This document shows, in pieces, positions 1 through 11,200 of a stretch of 64,000 nt of DNA. The position numbers and the translations under genes were made by a program. The stretch spans positions 9,751,608-9,815,607 of the forward strand of contig NC_064549.1 in the NCBI RefSeq assembly GCF_023856365.1, given 5' to 3'. Each line of letters starts with the position of its first letter. Within the stretch, counting starts at the first letter, position 1. Under the pieces are notes generated by a model. The model saw only the letters and a list, made by a program, of their open reading frames with translations. It ran no database searches and was not told the DNA's origin. Origin of the DNA: Brienomyrus brachyistius. Lineage: Eukaryota > Chordata > Actinopteri > Osteoglossiformes > Mormyridae.

Positions 1-391
1 TGCGTCGCGAAAGAAATCCCTCAGAACTGTGAAGGCAATGGCCAGTGTTAAACCGTCATAGGCAAAGAAATGAGAGGCACAACTTAATAGGGGGTGACTC
101 AACTTAATCATTTAAATAGGAAAGGTCTGTTTATTGGAGGGCGCCAAATTAAAGTCAGATTTTTAAGCCAAATTATATTGTGGGGGTAGACATCCCCCCT
201 CATAATTAAGCCCCTGGTCAAAGGTGGTTTCTGTATATTAACGATTGTTTAGCCATCAGATAAATATGAATGAAATTGCACAAGTAACTTGTTTTTGAAA
301 CGCCGATGCATAAGTACATTATTATTGTTGATGCTGTTGTGGATCAGTGGCAAGGTACCTGAAGGGCAGCACTGTTGAATCCCAGCTCCTC

Positions 392-392
<1 letters not shown>

Positions 393-424
<32 letters not shown>
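393..424. repeat. (GT)n microsatellite
   Basis: Uninterrupted GT dinucleotide run of about 15 copies just upstream of the minisatellite, in prkd2 intron 1. Confidence 0.95.
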
Positions 425-429
<5 letters not shown>

Positions 430-534
430 TTGTATGTTCTGTCCAGTTCGTGTTTGTTTCCTCCGAGTCGAACGACATGCAGGTGGATTAACTGCCACTT
501 CAAAAATGCCTATGTTGTGTGTATGTGTGTGCCC

Positions 535-1650
535 TGTGGCAGACTGCCATCTCACCAGGGTGTACCTGTGCCCTGTGCTGCATGTGGCAATCTGCCGTCT
601 CAGTAGGGTGTACCTGTGCCCTGCGGCAGACTGCCATCTCACCAGGGTGTACCTGTGCCCTGTGCTGCATGTGGCAATCTGCCGTCTCAGTAGGGTGTAC
701 CTGTGCCCTGTGCTGCCTGCGGCAGACTGCCGTCTCAGTAGGGTGTACCTGTGCCCTGTGGCAGACTGCCGTCTCAGTAGGGTGTACCTGTGCCCTGTGC
801 TGCCTGCGGCAGACTGCCGTCTCAGTAGGGTGTACCTGTGCCCTGTGCTGCCTGCGGCAGACTGCCGTCTCAGTAGGGTGTACCTGTGCCCTGTGCTGCC
901 TGCGGCAGACTGCCGTCTCAGTAGGGTGTACCTGTGCCCTGTGCTGCCTGCGGCAGACTGCCGTCTCAGTAGGGTGTACCTGTGCCCTGTGCTGCCTGCG
1001 GCAGACTGCCGTCTCAGCAGGGTGTACCTGTGCCCTGTGCTGCCTGCGGCAGACTGCCGTCTCAGCAGGGTGTACCTGTGCCCTGTGATGCCTGTGGCAG
1101 ACTGCCATCTCAGTAGGGTGTACTTGTGCCCTGTGCTGCCTGTGGCAGACTGCCGTCTCAGTAGGGTGTACCTGTGCCCTGTGCTGCCTGCGGCAGACTG
1201 CCGTCTCAGCAGGGTGTACCTGTGCCCTGTGATGCCTGTGGCAGACTGCCATCTCAGTAGGGTGTACTTGTGCCCTGTGCTGCCTGTGGCAGACTGCCGT
1301 CTCAGCAGGGTGTACCTGTGCCCTGTGATGCCTGTGGCAGACTGCCGTCTCAGCAGGGTGTACCTGTGCCCTGTGATGCCTGTGGCAGACTGCCATCTCA
1401 GTAGGGTGTACTTGTGCCCTGTGCTGCCTGTGGCAGACTGCCGTCTCAGTAGGGTGTACCTGTGCCCTGTGCCCTGTGCTGCCTGTGGCAGACTGCCATC
1501 TCAGTAGGGTGTACTTGTGCCCTGTGCTGCCTGTGGCAGACTGCCGTCTCAGTAGGGTGTACCTGTGCCCTGTGCCCTGTGCTGCCTGTGGCAGACTGCC
1601 ATCTCAGTAGGGTGTACTTGTGCCCTGTGCTGCCTGTGGCAGACTCCTAG
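535..1650. repeat. 48-bp minisatellite, about 24 units
   Basis: Tandem array with about 24 copies of a unit built on GCAGACTGCC, then GTCTCAGTAGGG, then TGTACCTGTGCCCTGTGCT. Most units are 48 bp. Variants of 39 and 57 bp differ by loss or gain of 9 bp near CCCTGTGCTGCC. Because 48, 39 and 57 are all multiples of three and the unit lacks stops in several frames, long spurious ORFs run through on both strands. It lies inside prkd2 intron 1. C/T and A/G variants are distributed in blocks, so higher-order duplication of neighbouring units is likely. Confidence 0.95.
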
Positions 1651-2199
1651 GCTGTGCATTAAATAACTGTTAACAGGGGTGTCAGGGGGCCATGGATACC
1701 CTTGGCAGATTCAGGGGGCCCAGTACTTTATAGGGGCGTGAAAAAAAAATTACTCAAGGGTCCTGATGAGAATCCATAGCGACACCCGACTGTTAATAAC
1801 AACAAAACTCAGTCAGTCTGCCTTGCAGTATTCTCGTCTCACACCGACACCTGATTTGGGCTCTCTGAGCACTAACCCCGCTGCCTGCAGAGAATTTTCA
1901 GGTTTCAAAGTTTCGACACCGCAGGGGTTACTGGGTGCATGTTATTGTGGGCGCGCTCGTCGCATGGATGCATACGGAGGCGCCTGCACACGAGTTGTAG
2001 GTGCCGGGGCCAGTTAGAAAACCAGACAAATGAGGTACAACGCAACGCCTTATATCCAAATTAGGAGGTAATTTTTGTAGACCACCCCTCCGCCCCCCAA
2101 GGATAACAAACGCAAACCCACACAAAGACTCATGCGATTCCAGATACACTCAGCGTACAATGAAGTGTAACTTAAGGACGTCACATGGTTTGGACTCAC

Positions 2200-2520
2200 C
2201 TTCTGGTCCACAATAGAGCAGGCAATTTGCTTAACATAAGCCAGGTCTGCAGAATGGGGCAACAGCACCGACTCCCTCGTCAGCCCAATCTGGATGATGA
2301 AGGAGACCCCAGTAGGGGTGGACGGTACCGGGAGTGCAGCCCCCCCGCCGGCTCCGGGAGATGATCCGAAGTCAGTTAGCAGTCCCAGCTGATTGGCTGT
2401 GGGCGTCATGGCGACTGGAGTTCCTGGCTGGACTACCATGGATCCCGAGGAAGAGGGGCTACCAGGTGCGAAGAAAGGGGAGAGCGGACCTGAGGGCATA
2501 CAGGAGCTGGCGTGGGCCAT
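2200..2520 (-). CDS. prkd2: Protein kinase D2, first coding exon (N-terminus)
   Basis: Encodes residues 1-107 of a protein kinase D family serine/threonine kinase, which acts downstream of diacylglycerol and PKC at the Golgi and plasma membrane. The recognisable part is the ubiquitin-like N-terminal region, GVSFIIQIGLTRESVLLP followed by YVKQIACSIVDQK. This closely matches the PRKD2 segment ending at the first coding splice junction. The preceding 65 or so residues are a Ser/Pro/Gly/Ala-rich tail, as in the family. The chosen ATG (minus strand, 2520-2518) has A at -3 and G at +4. The exon ends in phase 0 at AAG followed by donor GTGAGT (2199-2194). The C1 domains, PH domain and kinase domain lie outside the window. 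PRKD1 or PRKD3 is possible from this exon alone; adjacency to strn4-fkrp-slc1a5 favours prkd2. Confidence 0.85.
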
Positions 2521-2533
2521 CCTGCGGGGGCCC

Positions 2534-2613
2534 CTGTAACCAAGGAGGGGGCCCGGGAGGGGCGGAGGAGTCTGAGGAGGACCAGGTGCTGAGTGGTGCA
2601 GCCACACACTCAC
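2534..2613 (-). other. prkd2: Possible short 5'-UTR intron of prkd2
   Basis: Read on the minus strand, CTCCGG is followed by a strong donor GTGAGTGTG at 2613. A pyrimidine-rich stretch ending TTGGTTACAG lies at 2534-2539, 13 bases before the ATG. If used, this is an 80-bp leader intron, and the in-frame upstream reading (which has no ATG) is non-coding. This is inference from splice-site shape only. Confidence 0.4.
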
Positions 2614-3540
2614 CCGGAGTCCTGGCTTTCACAGCCCAGTCTTTGGCTCCCCTCCCTCCTTCCCTGATCCTCCCAGAGAGTCAAAGGAGACAAATTCTCT
2701 TTACCTCACCCTCCCTTCTGGCACTTGCCCCCACCCCCCCCCCACCCCCCACTCTTTTCTCTAATTAATAAATCAAAAAATCAGGAGTCACTTGAAGCAG
2801 CAGCAGGAAGAGATCAGGAAGCTTAGAAGCTGTGCTGCTCCTTCTTCCTTCTGCCTTCTGATGCGGAGCTGATCCACAGAGAGGAAAGTCCAAACCTATG
2901 CAGAGAAACTCAATCCAGAGGGGAACAAAAAGAGAGAGAGAAAAAAAGCAAAAGGTTGAGCACTTCTGGCCTACAAAATGGCTTCCTTGCAGAGCAGGAA
3001 ACTGTGAGAGCAGAGGAGACAGAAAGGGCTGGCTGGGCTTGCTTTACAAGTCGTGCTCTGTTTCAGTTTCTTGCCGTGAGTGCCTCAGAGTGTGTGTACG
3101 AGTCCCTCCCTCGACTCTGCCTCCACTTCTGTACTTTCAGAACTTTACCAGACTCGAGGAGGAAGTGGAATGACGGACGGGCTGCTCAGCCAATGAGTAG
3201 CAGGCGTGGGTAAGTAGCTCCATTGTGATGTCACGTGCTCTCCACCCCTTCCTCTTGTCTCCGCCCCCTCTCCCTAATCCTGCCTCCCCTCCCCTGCCCT
3301 TGCCTGTCTTTGCCTGTGTGTTCGAGCAGTTCATCTTGTTCATTCCTCTTTTCTTTCCTGCCCCAAAGAGCGGCTGATTTCCTGCTCCCTCAACCATTGA
3401 CAAATCACCGTCTTTTTTTAAAGTTACGTCCCAACCCAACCCACGGGCGCTTTTCTACTCCTCCTCCACTTTCACACTTTATTATCTATTTTTTTGTTTG
3501 TTTTTATTTGGTTTGATCTGGACCAGATCTGCAGGGCAGA
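2614..3540 (-). promoter_or_regulatory. prkd2: prkd2 leader and promoter region
   Basis: About 0.9 kb upstream of prkd2 with no supported coding sequence. A CCAAT box (plus-strand reading) lies at 3190-3194. A compound motif TGATGTCACGTG lies at 3226-3237, overlapping a CRE-like half (TGATGTCA) with an E-box (CACGTG). Long C/T-rich and purine-rich strands flank these, as in many TATA-less vertebrate promoters. No transcription start can be fixed from sequence. Confidence 0.4.
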
Positions 3541-4747
3541 CACATACCTGATGATACCACACCTACACAGTTAAGGGATATATTTTTATTGTTTGGCGTG
3601 AGAGACAATGACAAGCTATAAACCACACAAAGAAACATCATTTGCAAGAATTCAGCTAAATTCATAAGCTGAAATAAAAGGCTGTTTAAATCCAGCTTTC
3701 CTGACACATGAAAAGTGTTCATTTGTTCGTGGGCATTTTGTGCCTGGATTCTGAGTCTGCTTTAGTAAACTCACGGTAAACAGTGTACACCTAGAGTAAT
3801 TAAAAAGAGTAACCCCTCTTGCCTATCTTGAAGTAAAGATGGAGTACGAGGGTATGCTTTGTTTAAAGAAACACGAGGGAAAATCATATCACCAGGAATT
3901 ATGGTTACGCTCATGGTGTGGCAGTCACTGTTGTCCCAGGAACATTGACCATAAGAGCTGTATTTTGAGATCCTTATCTCACAAATCATGTAGAGTCAGG
4001 TTGGGCTGCAGCTTGGATGAGACCCCGGATATTCACGAAAAATAACGCATACTCATTTTCATGCTTTTGAAGAGTATAAATTTCACCCCGGCAAGCTCAA
4101 AAGCTGAGATATTGCATACGACTGCTTATACGCCGTCATCAAAGCATCTATAGCAAATAATTTATAGCGCCTTTCACAAGAGGTGCCCTGAGGAGCTTGA
4201 CAAGAGTTGTGGCAATCTAAACCATAACGTACTAGGAAAAAGTTACTCTTATTCGCTTATTTGAATTCCAATCTATATCAAGGATATACTTTACTAAGCA
4301 TTTCGAGAATCCTTCGACGATATCATTTTTTGGTCATATTTATCTAGAAGCAATGGTATTGTATCACATAGAGGTACTTTAATTTTCAGAGTCTGATCCT
4401 GATGCCTCACATGGAGAGCTTTGCCCCCCCTGTATTGAGGCTGTTAGCTTAAGTTACCGTCATGAATTGAAAGTGAATGGGCCTTTTTCATGGGTCTGGC
4501 TGGGTATTGGTTTACTTAACAAGGCACCCATCTGAAAGAATTAATTCTGTAAAAGCAAAAAAAAAGGAGCCTTTCAGACTAAACCTCTGTGCCTTGGTAC
4601 CTGTTTCTAGAGAAACGTGGAAATATCTCACTTCACGTGAACATTAGGGAGCTTCAGATCGAGGGTCATAAGCTAGTTAGGTAATTATGCGTACAGTTCG
4701 GAAGTGCATGCCATGGAAACCACATTGCAAAGACCCTCAAAAGGATA

Positions 4748-4750
<3 letters not shown>
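3541..4750. other. Intergenic, no gene seen
   Basis: Between the prkd2 promoter and the likely strn4 3' end. AT-rich, without credible exons. Around 4155-4210 there is a degraded stretch beginning TTATAGCGCCTTTCACAAG that resembles a common fish interspersed repeat. Confidence 0.6.

Positions 4751-4751
<1 letters not shown>

Positions 4752-4775
<24 letters not shown>
4752..4775. repeat. (AT)n microsatellite
   Basis: About 11 AT copies, close to the candidate distal strn4 polyadenylation site. Confidence 0.95.
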
Positions 4776-4778
<3 letters not shown>

Positions 4779-4946
4779 TTAACACAAACACATAAAAAGG
4801 ACAAAGTTCTATGTACAAAATCTTTATTGTTAATGTTATGAAGCTTTTTCTGAATGACATAGGAGACCCGCCAAGTAAACAAAAACCAGAGAGTAAATGG
4901 AAAATATATAATTTGATACGAGCCTGAATGCATTACAAAAAAAGCC

Positions 4947-4968
4947 GGGGGGGGGGGGGAGGGGGGGG
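4947..4968 (+). repeat. Poly-G tract
   Basis: Thirteen G, one A, eight G. First of four such tracts within 1.9 kb. Confidence 0.95.
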
Positions 4969-5502
4969 ATATTTTAATAAATAAACAGCAAGTCTCTTGT
5001 CCCTTGTGGTTACAGAAAATCGTTTGAATACCGCTTAATATGATGTACAAAATATCACACAGTGATAAGTTGCTATTAAAAAAAAAAAAAAAAAAGACAA
5101 AAAGACAGGAATCACGAAGAAAATGAGCCCTTTTACCGTTACTTTCATTATTCGTCGTGTTACGTTTTCATTATATTACGAAAGTTGGGCAACTGCGATT
5201 TATCATTCACAAGCAAGTTCTAACCCTACTTTAAAAGAATGATGCACTTGATATACACTTAAACTACTGCATTGTTACATCTTAATAATAAGCTTAATTA
5301 TTATAATAAAGAAAAATAAAAGGAGAAAAATGAAATGATGGGACAAATACAACATGTAACACCAAACTGCGTTATCTGGTCTTTCGGTCGATGTGTTTTT
5401 TTTTTCTGTCTACATCTGCTTGGCTTTCTCCTGCTTGGAATTCTGCATTCGGACGCTGATTTGAAACACTGGACAGACTAGACCAGGGTAAAATGTTGAA
5501 GT

Positions 5503-5520
5503 GGGGGGGGGGGGGGGGGG
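5503..5520 (+). repeat. Poly-G tract (18 nt)
   Basis: Uninterrupted run of 18 G on the plus strand, within the putative strn4 3' UTR. Confidence 0.95.
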
Positions 5521-5674
5521 AGGAATGAAACAATATGTTTAAAATCCCCCGATAAAAAGGTCATCTGGATATCAAAAAAACACACGCATCAGAAATAATA
5601 AATGGTTCCTGAATCTTGAATCATACCGACTCATGAGGTGAATGACAATTTATGTTAAAACTCAAGAGCAATTT

Positions 5675-5692
5675 GGGGGGGGGGGGGGGGGG
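5675..5692 (+). repeat. Poly-G tract (18 nt)
   Basis: Second uninterrupted run of 18 G, only 155 bp from the previous one. Confidence 0.95.
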
Positions 5693-6739
5693 AATTAAAC
5701 CATATAATACATTAGTAATTGTGGCACAGTCACGTTCCTTTAGGGATATTACATCCAAACGTGGGAGAGGGGGGTGACCTCATCGTAACCTCTGTCGCCA
5801 GCGAGTGCCTCTCGTTGACCCCCCTAATAAAGCAGTCTGCATGCGAGCGCTCTTCCTTTCCACAGACGGAAGGGCCCGGGGCGGCAGAGCCAGTTACTCA
5901 TAAACCCGGGCCCCCGGGGGCCCATGGCACTGCACTCCCACCACACACTTTTATTGCCAGGTTTTGATGGCTTTCCACAAACTGTAGGAGTCGCCTCCGG
6001 ACTTTTCCGTTCCTACCGAGCAAACGAGGCTCAAAAAGAGAAAAAAAAAACCCCAAAAAAACAAAAACGGAATCAAGTTTAACGTTAAAAAACGTTAAAC
6101 TTACGATATTACAAAATTAGTATACGACACCCCCTCCATCGCACGACAAATAGCCAAACATCCTCCGATTTGCATAAAGTGAAATTGCTTGCTGCGTTTT
6201 CTCACCCTGTAGTGATTTATTACGTCTCTTAGACTCTTCCTCTATTTACTGTAGAGGCCTGCTTGTGTAATTCAAGACGTCTCAGCACTGCCCTTCCTTC
6301 ACAAAGCATCTGATCAGTGTTTCCATTTTATTTCCTAGCTTTGGAATTAAACTACAGCAGCGTATCTCGTCTCTCCTCCCCTATCCGTCTTTATCATGGA
6401 TGTTTGAAATAAGATAAAACACAAAAACAGAAAACTTGGCCAATGTACCTCTGGATAATATAGCGGTGCTACGCTGACGATGACAGAAATTGCAGTAGTC
6501 GTGTCACTATTGTACTGTACTACAAAGATTCCTCTGATCTACTGCTTATTAAACCGGATTACCGACGCCTATTGTGTGACCTGCGGCAAATGTAAGCAGC
6601 TGAAAGCGCAAAGCATCATGGACCGCGAAACTCGAGGGCTACATCCACAAGATTACCCTCGATCTCCCCACCACCAATTAAAAAAAAAAGATAATTAGGT
6701 AATTATAAACGGCTTCAGACAAAGGAAAACATAATACCT

Positions 6740-6758
6740 GGGGGGGGGGGGGGGGGGG
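6740..6758 (+). repeat. Poly-G tract (19 nt)
   Basis: Uninterrupted run of 19 G on the plus strand. Confidence 0.95.
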
Positions 6759-7936
6759 AACGGCAACTTAAAAACCATGAGCTATTATCACGTGGGACAG
6801 TCTGTGGCTTGTCATGGATACGGACCCCTGTTCACAGGAAACCATAGTGCTCAACGGTGTGACTAGAGGGAGCAGGCCCAGCAACGGAAAACAACACACC
6901 ACATCCCCATAGGTCCCTGATTCAGACATGATTTTAGCACCGAGATTAACCAAGAACACACTATATACAGTCGATGACAGAAGATCATATATATACAGAC
7001 AAATCCATCATCTAGCCCCGCCCACCATCCACTCCCCTTTTACCTTGTTCTGACAGAGGACACGGATCATTGGCTAAATAATGAGGACACGCCGAGAATA
7101 TCCAATCGACAGGCACCTCAGTGTCTAAGGGATGGGGGGCGTGGCTTCAGGGACAAGCTGCCAAGGGAGGGGGAGGGAGGGGCTTCCAATGGAGAGAGAG
7201 GAGGTGTGTGGTTCCTCCCCTTCCTGCACCTTGCCAATCACTCCCAGCATCCCCCCCCCCGGCCAGCTGGGAACCAGTCCACTCATTTTATGGCACAATT
7301 CACAGGTGCCACTGAGATGGTTTTTTTTTTTTAAACATGGTGACAAGATAAAAATGACAATTCTCAGTTTATATCTTACAAATATATTCAGCAAAATAAG
7401 GGACTATGATATTTGGCAAAAAAAACACATTCATGTTTATCTTTGACAGAGGCAGCCGTGAAGGCTTCCGGTTTGCCGATGTGGGCAAAGAAGTTAGTAT
7501 TCTGGAAATGTGCTATTCGTCTGTTAATCCAGCAAACGCCTTAAGCCGTCATTGGTATTTGTTTAAAAGAACATTTGTACTATACACAGAGCATACTTAT
7601 CAACTCACCCTACTGGTTTAGATGTTTTCATGGTTTACATGTGGTATAAACAAACAATTACAATTCGAAATATGTCCATCATAAATTCTACTTCATTTTC
7701 CCCACCTTGTCCAGCTCCAAGGTGAAGATTTTTGTAGTTTAAATATCAGCAGGTAGGACATTTACCGCTTAAGGTTAATAAAACTGGGAGAAAAAAAAAA
7801 AAAGTTACAGGTCTTTTAGTGAACAGTTTACCGATAGTAAGAGCAGCAACACTATGTGATTATAAAAGCAAAACCGTCTCAGTAAAAATCCCCGAATGCA
7901 AGTGGCACTTTGCCGACCTGCCAGACGAGTGTTTGG

Positions 7937-7937
7937 C

Positions 7938-7969
<32 letters not shown>

Positions 7970-7970
7970 G
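7937..7970. repeat. (GT)n microsatellite
   Basis: GT run with one C interruption, just downstream of the strn4 stop codon in the transcript sense. Confidence 0.95.
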
Positions 7971-8111
7971 TTCACGCATATGCCCACATCTCTGATTATG
8001 CACGCGCAAGTGTCCGTGCAAGTGAGGAATCATTTTTCCGTGTTTTTAAGTCCGGCAGTGTCTGGGACGAGCCGCCGGGTCCTCAGGACCCCGGACCCCC
8101 AACTGAGGCTT

Positions 8112-8281
8112 TCAGACGAAGATCTTGGCGAGGGCGTCAGCACCGGCACTGGCGATGAAAGGCTGGCAGGGGTGGAAGGCCACGTCGTGGATCGCCTCGT
8201 CGTGCTTCTTCCTGTGAGCCGTTATCTCCTGCACGCACGTCCGGTTGTCCAGCGTCCACAATCGCACCGAGCAGTCGTGGC
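8112..8281 (-). CDS. strn4: strn4 exon 17 (terminal coding exon)
   Basis: Residues 710-765 and stop TGA. HDCSVRLWTLDNRTCVQEIT then AHRKKHDEAIHDVAFHP and ASAGADALAKIFV. The C-terminal WD40 repeats are nearly invariant in striatins. Acceptor CCCCACAG. Confidence 0.95.
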
Positions 8282-11200
8282 CTGTGGGGAGGCAGTGACC
8301 CGGAAGGCACGTTACTACGGCCAGGAGCCATTTATCCAGCCGCGGACACATGGGGATGGAGGTACGTCAGACTTACTGCCAGAGATGAGATAAGTGCCTT
8401 TGGGGTCTGTGGTCAGACAGGTGACTGCATCCAGGTGAGCTACCATGGAGTGTAGAACTTTGCCTGCCGGGGGGAAGGAAGCCACAGGGGGAAGACCCCC
8501 AAAATACTGTCAGTACTGCTCAGTCACACTTTAAAAAACAACACAGCAAATGGTACTCCCCCCCCCCTTCCTATATGACAAGCAGCGACCACGACTGTCT
8601 CGCTATTTAAAGCCTCTGCGCGCGGAAGTAAATCATGTGGTCGTAAACAGCGGGTCGAGAGGCGGGGGCGGCCTGCCAGACACTGACCACTCTTGTTGTC
8701 CAGGAAGCGGATGGTGCGGTTCTCGTGGGCGGTGATGGAGATCGCCTGCGCGGGGTGGCTAGCGACACAGTTGATCAGCTCGCTCCCTGTCAATGGAAGG
8801 AAGGAGAGAGAGAGAGAGAAACAAGAGTGTGGGATCACTTCAGGTTCCCCTCGCCAGTAGCTATTATTATTCCGTAATAAGCGTTCCTAAAAATCGCATT
8901 ATGAAGAACAGATGACTTCCATTTATCTATCACATCCTAATTAAAACAGACACAGGGAGCGGAGTAACACACTAATTAAATCGCTGGTTAACATGATTAT
9001 CGGCAAGCTATTCCCCTTTGCCTCGAGGATTCTCGGACTAACCCCAAAATCGCAACGGTGCTGCGGGGGCGGGGGGGGGACAGCTAATCGCACTGCTCTG
9101 AGACATGTTAAGGTCCCGTTCAACATTCTGAACAAAATCTCTGCAAATGCCGGAAGTTGTAATCCATTAAGTTAGCAGGTATAGACCCGGATTTTTTTAT
9201 CGAGATTCCAGAACATCAAACATTTCCTTCACTGCTGCTACAGAACTGGCACTGGCTGAACGCAGCTATAACTTAAAATTACCGCTAAGAACAGCAATTT
9301 GTTGTGATCTACTAAATTACTCAAGTTTCATAGAAATTTTAAGCATCTCAGGCAGAAAAACGCGACTGCTTGGCCGGTGCAACGTCATGCTGAGAGAACC
9401 AGGAAATATGAAGATTATAAAGATTTAGGGTCAGAAATCAAGTCCACAAGCCAAGAGGCATGAGGTCACTCTGCTGTCTGCTCAGTCTTCCAGTAAATAA
9501 ATAGATGGTGACAATGATACACACTAGATTAATTGTCGTTTCAGAATGCTTCACAATGGAGGTCTGTGCATTTCTTGTCTGTGAAAAAAAAGGTAGTTGG
9601 GTTTTGCACTGGAGCTCGCCAGTGCTCACTGATCAACACAGGCTCTTTGTTCAACTGATCTGCACAAAACGGCGGACTGCGCCCTCTAGAGGCAAACCAG
9701 GTCCAGACACCACAGGTTCAGATCCTCCAGCCATTTCAACATACAAAACGTAAAACATGCAGCATATGTTGTGGATTCTGTGGCCTCTGTCTCAAATTAA
9801 CGTTATAGCGCGACTCACCTTCCCTCAAGGCACCAGGAAAGGGCTACTGTGAGTTTTGGAGACTCTAATTTTGTACTTTTTAACCAGACAATAAAAACTC
9901 ATTTCCCCTTTAAATTTTAATTTTTAAGAACTAAAACCAAACACTGGATAGTACAATCCGCAAACACAGAAGGACGACAACGTGCAAGAACAGGCGAAGG
10001 GGGTTGTTTTTTGTGACTGGAGTCTCTCAGTATAAAGTTCATGATGAGCTATTTCAAAACAAAGCTTAGGATTGTTTTATTTATCTCCCCAGTTCAGGCT
10101 AAGTAAAATAAATTCCATGCAAGTGATCAGAAATATACACTGTTAGAAATAAATGCTACGTAAACCTCACAACTGAATCGCCCAGCAGAAGGTTCCATAA
10201 AATGTCTTAATAAATTGATTTATCTCCTAAGGGAATGGCAGACTGGTACAGTACCTTTTTGTTTCATTCCTAAAATTAAGATTTTCCTATTCAATTCAAT
10301 TTTATTTGTATAGCGCGTTTACACATTACATTCACAACATTGCATTCAAAGCGCTTTACAGCATCCTCGCCCAAAGCCTCCGGTGAGCAAGCCAGAGGCG
10401 ACAGTGGCAAGAAAAAACTCCCTAAAAGGAAGAAACCTTAGGAGGAACCACACTCAGAGGGGGAGCCCATCCTCCAGGGGGCGGCAGAGGAAGCCCTAAC
10501 CCTAACCAGACTCAGAGGGGGAGCCCAAGTCAAAAGATTTTTTCCATCACAAAATGACTGACACCACATGAATCTGATATTAAAATATACTGTTACGTGG
10601 AGTCCCCCTTTCCAAGCACGAAGAGAGTGAGAGAGAGAGAGAAAAACATTCCAATGCAGAGGAACAGCCCTCTCGTACGTACCCTCCTTGGTGTGTGTCT
10701 CCAGGACCATGATGCTCTGCTCTGTGTTGAGGTCATACAGCAGCGTCTCACCGCGGTCGAAAGACACCACCACCTGGGAGGGGTCGGAGTTCACGAAGGC
10801 CACAGAGGTCGGAGTCCCATGCTCTGAGGAACGCGAAGATGCAACACGGAGGTCATGGGTTCGAATCCCATAGAGCACACATAAGTTGTGACCCTTCCCT
10901 CTAAGTAGCGTTGGATAAAAGAGTTATTTAAATGTAAAATTCACACATGCACCACTAGTACAAAGCTAGTAAAAAAATACATAAAAAAAGAGAGAGACAT
11001 ACAAAATTCCTTTCTGTTAAGGTTCACCTTTTGCCTTGTTGAACACAGACAGGCAGGGGTTAGAGTTCTGGGGGTCCCAAATGCGCACTGTTCCATCAGC
11101 AGAGCAGGAAGCCAAACGCTGGAGCACACTGGAGAACGTCAGTCCCCACACGGCGTCCTCGTGTCCTGCCAGCACGCTACACTCTATCCCGGGATCTATA

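Larger units (their letters stand above)
1..2199 (-). other. prkd2: prkd2 intron 1 (partial)
   Basis: Sequence downstream, in the minus sense, of the donor that ends the first prkd2 coding exon. The next exon is not inside the window, so the intron runs off the left edge. It holds a GT microsatellite and a large minisatellite, annotated separately. I see nothing coding in positions 1-390 or 1660-2199. Confidence 0.75.
4823..8111 (-). other. strn4: Probable strn4 3' UTR with two candidate poly(A) signals
   Basis: No coding sequence follows the strn4 stop at 8112 until the prkd2 promoter. Minus-strand AATAAA hexamers occur at 5955-5950 (context GCAATAAAAGTGTGTGG) and 4828-4823 (context ACAATAAAGATTTTGTAC), giving candidate 3' UTRs of about 2.2 or 3.3 kb. 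The stretch is marked by long poly-G runs on the plus strand (poly-C in the transcript), an A-run at 5078-5096 and a GT repeat at 7937-7970. The extent is inferred and needs RNA evidence. Confidence 0.4.

Noticed and set aside
347..1507. 386-codon plus-strand ORF and 298-codon minus-strand ORF over the minisatellite
   Set aside because: They exist only because repeat unit lengths are multiples of three and lack stops. They begin in a GT microsatellite, encode a monotonous 16-residue repeat and lie within the prkd2 intron.
535..1650. CRISPR array
   Set aside because: Repeats are contiguous without unique spacers, and the genome is eukaryotic.
2521..2613. N-terminal extension of prkd2 from an upstream GTG-initiated frame
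   Set aside because: No ATG in this extension. It contains good donor and acceptor motifs, and the ATG at 2520 has a better context.
10494..10508. Telomere-like CCCTAACCCTAACC
   Set aside because: Only two units, inside an interspersed repeat.
10818..10870. Functional tRNA gene
   Set aside because: The T-arm is perfect, but only about 29 nt separate the acceptor-like strand and the T-arm where about 41 are needed. It is followed by a SINE tail.
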